DNA of 64,000 nt from assembly GCA_017311185.1 (NCBI GenBank), contig JAESUZ010000464.1, forward strand, positions 496,001 to 560,000, read 5' to 3'. Shown piece after piece: positions 60,091 to 64,000 of the stretch. The DNA is from Proteles cristata cristata (Eukaryota > Chordata > Mammalia > Carnivora > Hyaenidae). Every line of letters begins with the position of its first letter. Position 1 is the stretch's first letter. Position numbers and translations under genes: made by a program. The notes beneath the pieces were generated by a model. That model was not told the DNA's origin. It did no database searches and saw only the letters and a program-made list of their open reading frames with translations.

Positions 60091-61035
60091 TCGAGTCTCC
60101 AGTCCTCCCTGCCCTGTGCCCAGGCTCAGGCCCCCAGGCCTGAAGTGCCCCCCCCCTCTGATGTGTAAGTGCCCCTCCTGGACCTTCTTCGGGGCCTTTA
60201 GAGGAAGGTTTTTTGTTAAGTGGAAGTAGAGATGGAGCCCCGAGTGCCCACTGACATGGCACTTGGTGACCAAGGTCCTGTTCTAGCCCAATGGGCTCAG
60301 GTTGACATCCTGTAAGATGGCGGTTTCTGGGTACAGCCTCCTATTACCCTAGCTCCTTTAGAAGGATCAGGAGCCAGTCTGAATTCTTTCAGTGCACACA
60401 GGATTAAAGTCAAGTTGAGGAAGGTATGAGAGGGTCTCTGCAGTCTTTTCCATGGAGAAACCAATCGCCCTGTGGTCCGGGTTAGGCTGTGCTTGTTTGC
60501 CTTAGCTCCGTGGGCGCTGCAGTGGGCCGCATCGGGGCCGGCACTCAGGTGTGCTTCCTGGCACATACGCTCCTGTCTGTCCGCCTCCACACAGCCTCTG
60601 TGTGACACGTGGGCAGAGGGCAGTTGTCCAGTGGGGGCAGGGGTGCTGAACAGGCCTTCTCTGCACAAGGGGTCTAGCATAGGAAGCAGGTGTAGAGCCG
60701 TGCTCCCACAGGGCTTCAGTTCTGCAAATCTTACAGCTTGACTTCCTGACACCATCACCAAGATTCACCCACACCTAGGGAGGGCTCCCTGCGAGGAGCC
60801 AGAGTGCTGAACCCCTGCAGCACTCACAGGGCTTGGAAGGTGCCCAAATGTGCACTTAGAGGAAATCCCCCCGTGATCATCTTGTTGAGGAAGATCTTGA
60901 TGGGGGCATAGATGCATCTATTCACCTGTATGGAAGTGTTTACGTATTCATCTGTCTCTTTGAAAAGTATCTTGAGTTGATCATCTCATAGCTCAGACAA
61001 AGTTAAGGTTTGAGAATCATAGTGGCTACTTTTTT

Positions 61036-61244
61036 TTTTAATTTTTTTTTATTTCTAGGAGAGAGAGAGAGCGTGAGCAAGGGAGGATCAGAGAGAGAGA
61101 GGAAGATACAGACTCTGAAACAGGCTCCAGGCTCTGAGCTGGCAGTCAGCACAGAGCCCGACGTGGGGCACGAACCCACGAACTGTGAGATCATGACCTA
61201 AGCAAAAGTCGGACGCTTAACCGACTAAGCCACCCAGGCGCCCC
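61036..61244 (-). mobile_element. Young feline SINE
   Basis: This near-consensus minus-strand copy is flanked by ATAGTGGCTACTTTTTT at about 61019-61035 and 61245-61261. Confidence 0.93.
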
Positions 61245-61261
61245 ATAGTGGCTACTTTTTT

Positions 61262-61402
61262 AATGCTTATTTATTTTGAGAGAGACAGAAAGAATCCCAC
61301 AGAGGCCCCACACTGTCAGTGCAGAGCTCACAAACCACCAGATCATGACCTGAGCCGAAATCAACAGTCGAATGCTTAACTGATTGAGCCACCCAGGTGC
61401 CC
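61262..61402 (-). mobile_element. Older partial SINE
   Basis: A shortened minus-strand copy (TTGAGAGAGACAGAAAGAAT ... GAGCCACCCAGGTGCCC) directly beside the young SINE, and apparently part of the sequence the young one inserted next to. Confidence 0.8.
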
Positions 61403-61552
61403 AAGGAGTGTAGTGGTTTCTGTAAATTTGATTTTAGCTGGTCTTGGTAGAGAGCCCCCGTGCCCTCCCCACGCACCACTGGGGGCCTCTCTGAGCCCCC
61501 ACAGGGGAGGGGAGCTCCCCGAGCCACCGCTCACAGCCTGGTCCCATTGCAG

Positions 61553-61648
61553 AGGAGGAGTCCCACCTGGTGGACTTGAGCTCACTGTCCAGCAAGCTGC
61601 TCCCCGGCTTTACCACACTGGGCTTCAAAGATGAGGCGAGGGGCAAAG
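61553..61648 (+). pseudogene. BRD9: BRD9-like exon, open
   Basis: After CCCATTGCAG it encodes EESHLVDLSSLSSKLLPGFT and TLGFKDEARGK, ending in AAAG before GTGAGT, with the phase needed by the next exon. Confidence 0.93.
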
Positions 61649-62536
61649 GTGAGTGTGGGGTGGGCAGGGACGTGGAGTCAGGGGGTCACAGCAGAGGCGT
61701 GGTGGGCCCGGAGTCCTCCCACGATCTTCCTGGCTCACCTGTTTTTAGTACTGTGTCTGGATTCTGGGTCTGAAGCTGCCATGAAATTAAATTAAGGTCT
61801 TTCCAGTGAGGGGAATAAACATTTCACTGGGCACGCTTCTCCTCTGCCGCCTACTCATACTGGTGGGTGGGTCTGAGCCCTGTGCCCACCGTGCATAGGG
61901 GGTGCACCGGGGTGTCTGGAGCATAGTGGTAGGCAAATGTGGGAGGCCAGAGCTGGGTGGACGCAGTGGAGAGGGAAGGAAGGCACTGGTGTGCTGGCCG
62001 CACCCGTGTCTGTGGCCGAGTGATGTCTGCGGCTGGCTGGCTGGCTTGGGAGTGTCGGTGTGCCGCAGCGTTGTCCCTGGGGGACAGCTGGCTGTGTCGG
62101 GGGACGTTGTGATGGTCACACCATGGGGCTTCTGAAGTCTAATGGGGGGCACGTCGGAGACACGCTCCTCTCGAGCCCTGCCGTCATCCGCAGGGGGACC
62201 CCAGCGGTGGGGCCCTGACACCCCCTCACAGGAGGCAGCCTCCTCCTGTGGGCTCGGTTCCCGGCAAGGCCTGGGGCGAGACGGGACCCCGGTCAGCACG
62301 AGGCCCTCCTGGCAGCGCGTGCTCTCCCCGCAGCACAAACCCGGGGTCTGCACTCGCTGCGGAGCCCGAAGTGCCGGCTCTGCCGGGAAAGCCGCCGCCG
62401 CCTCCCGGGTGCCCGGGGGCAGCGACGCGGCCAGAGGCGGCTGTGGGCCGGGGCACAGCCCGCGGGGCCGAGCGCGTCCCGTCTGCGCGCCACTGCACGC
62501 GGGCCTCCCGTCTGTGGCCTCCCCGCCCGCCCGCAG

Positions 62537-62667
62537 TCGCGTTCCTCCCCAGCGCCGCCACCGCGCTTTCCACGCACAGGAATTCTGCGTTGGCGCCTTG
62601 AAGTCGGGTGGGTTGGAGCCGCTGTCTTCTGCCTACGGGATCGGGCGGGCGTGCAGTGTGCGCTGAG
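62537..62667 (+). pseudogene. BRD9: BRD9-like exon with two frameshifts
   Basis: After CCCGCAG it reads VAFLPSATTALSTHRNSAL (human VTFLSSATTALSMQNNSVF). One base is missing before the segment read as ALKSGGLEPLSSAYG, and another before GVQCAL. Donor GTAGGC follows. Confidence 0.92.
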
Positions 62668-64000
62668 GTAGGCGGGGTCGGCACGGGCTGGAAGGTTCTC
62701 TCATTCGCTGTTTGGGAGGAGCCGTTTTCCTGGCGGGCACTTTCCGAGAGAGACCGATGCCAGTGGGCCTGCCCCGCAGAGATTGTCGGGCTCTTGTCCA
62801 TAAACCACTGGTCTGCTGAGGGTTGATCTCGAAGTTCAGGTAACTCAACTGTACTTTACAAAGGTGATGACCAAGGGCATAGTTTAAAAAGGAACATGGA
62901 AGTGTGTAACCACCTGTGTACGTTTAGATGGTTTCCCGATTTTATTGGCACGTGGCTTGGTGGCTGTATTAGTCCACTGGTGCCGCTGAGCCAGAGCTCC
63001 CCAGCCCGAGGGGCTGAAGTAGTAGGTGTTGGTCGCCCGGCGGTGCTGGAGGCTGGGAGTCTGGGACCCTGGTGTGGGCAGGGCTGCTTCCTCCTGGCGC
63101 CTCTGTGCGTGGCGTGTGGACGCCGTGGTCGCCCTGTGTCCTCACCGCACGCCCCTCTCGGGGTCTGTGTCCCAGCCTCCGCGTCCTTTAGGAACACGTA
63201 ACGTACCGGATTGGGGCCCACCCTAAAGACTTCCTTCGAGCTTTGTCACCTTTTGAAGGCCTCCTTTCCACATATATTCACGTTATGAGGTACTGGGGTT
63301 AGAGCTTCAAGAGAAGGATTTCAGGACACAGTTGCATCCCCAGCAGTGACTGAGACCTGGTCCTAAAATCGCGAACACAGTGCTGTGTTTCTGTAGAAAT
63401 GTCGTGTTCTGTGTGCCAAGTGGAAGTGGGTCCTGCCTGTGGATTTTTAGTAATTCCCCAGGAGGAAAGGAAAGTTTGGCTGATCTCTGAGTCGTGGATT
63501 CTTTCCGTATTCAATTTTTGTTTAATTCTGAACAGAATACAGGATGTATTTTAAAAATAAACAGTGAGAAATCAGTAAGCCCTTAATACGGTGAGTACCA
63601 AATCCAGATTTTTGTGAACCCAAAGAGGCAGAACAGGAGGACCAAGGAGGAAATCTGTAGTGAGCAAGGTCAGTGTCACAAGAGGTGACACCCCACTTAA
63701 CCCCTGTGCCCTGTCCCAGTCCTTAAGGGCGGCAGTCATCTTTGCTTCAGAGGGCATGGGGTTCCTAGACTGTGGTCACTTCCCCGGTGCCCACCTGTGA
63801 ACCACAGATGGGCTCCAGATGCCGGACAACGAGAAGCAGGACCGTGTGAGGGGCACTCTTCCTGGGCGTCCCCACGTCGCCTCCCCAGATGCTCTGCTCC
63901 AGGCCACACCACAGTGTTCCAGTGTCCCTGCTCCTGTCATGAGCTCACGGTGGTGGCATCTCCCAAAATGCTCCCAGAGAGATCTGTGTGTCGTCACGGT
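62668..64000. other. Right edge, including an ancient repeat remnant
   Basis: About 62955-63230 (GGTGGCTGTATTAGTCCACT to GGGGCCCACCCTAA) is another remnant of the old dispersed repeat family seen at 5.4 and 29.3 kb. No further BRD9-like exon was found to the window end. Confidence 0.5.

Larger units (their letters stand above)
50586..62667 (+). pseudogene. BRD9: BRD9 unprocessed pseudogene
   Basis: Plus-strand exons match human BRD9 over part of the bromodomain and the region after it. BRD9 is the acetyl-lysine reader subunit of the non-canonical BAF chromatin remodeller. Clear exons lie at 53371-53481, 54105-54280, 55369-55500, 61553-61648 and 62537-62667, with probable ones at 52474-52529 and 50586-50637. 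Lesions: a one-base insertion in 52474-52529; donor GT replaced by GG after 53481; the bromodomain Asn of TYNRPD replaced by Gln; a one-base deletion in 55369-55500; two one-base deletions in 62537-62667. The exon with the first half of the bromodomain (KDPHGFFAFPV...) and the exon MGYLKRNGDG were not found. Retained introns point to genomic duplication. It may continue past the window edge, but no later exon was seen up to 64,000. Confidence 0.9.

Overview
This is mammalian nuclear DNA from a cat-like carnivore (Feliformia, most likely Felidae). The main evidence is about twenty tRNA-Lys-derived SINEs of the feline type, whose head reads GGGGCGCCTGGGTGGC. Several are near-identical and have intact target-site duplications. 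The unique genes match a block that lies on human chromosome 5p15.33 (ZDHHC11, BRD9, TRIP13). Species and chromosome are inferences.

Positions 1-25,000 are gene-poor and repeat-rich. They hold one intact tRNA-Glu gene, a decayed tRNA-like copy, several LINE-1 fragments (one 5'-inverted, one nested inside an older copy), many SINEs, a 224-bp dimeric tandem array (10.67-11.53 kb), a second tandem array with alternating 147/75-bp steps (15.6-17.5 kb), a cluster of five CCAAT boxes near 18.0 kb and a small CpG-rich, ETS-motif-rich patch near 23 kb with no gene attached.

Positions 25,175-37,334 carry six coding exons of ZDHHC11 on the minus strand, a DHHC-type protein palmitoyltransferase. Splice sites, phases and the DHHC motif all agree, so I see no disabling lesion. 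The coding start sits immediately after a splice acceptor, so at least one upstream non-coding exon is expected.

Positions 45,590-62,667 hold two intron-containing but broken gene copies arranged head to head around a CpG island (49.6-50.8 kb). TRIP13 (minus strand, N-terminal exons only) has a premature stop, two frameshifts and a dead splice donor. BRD9 (plus strand) has frameshifts, a dead splice donor and a replaced acetyl-lysine-binding asparagine. In human the BRD9-TRIP13 divergent pair lies beside ZDHHC11 in the opposite orientation, so this looks like an inverted, decayed duplicate of that block. The working genes are presumably elsewhere, outside this window.

Between two BRD9-like exons lies a 3.7-kb minisatellite of 15-bp units (56.4-60.1 kb). 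It has a roughly 904-bp higher-order duplication and long meaningless reading frames on both strands. I found no CRISPR array, intact mobile-element gene or bacterial-type operon.
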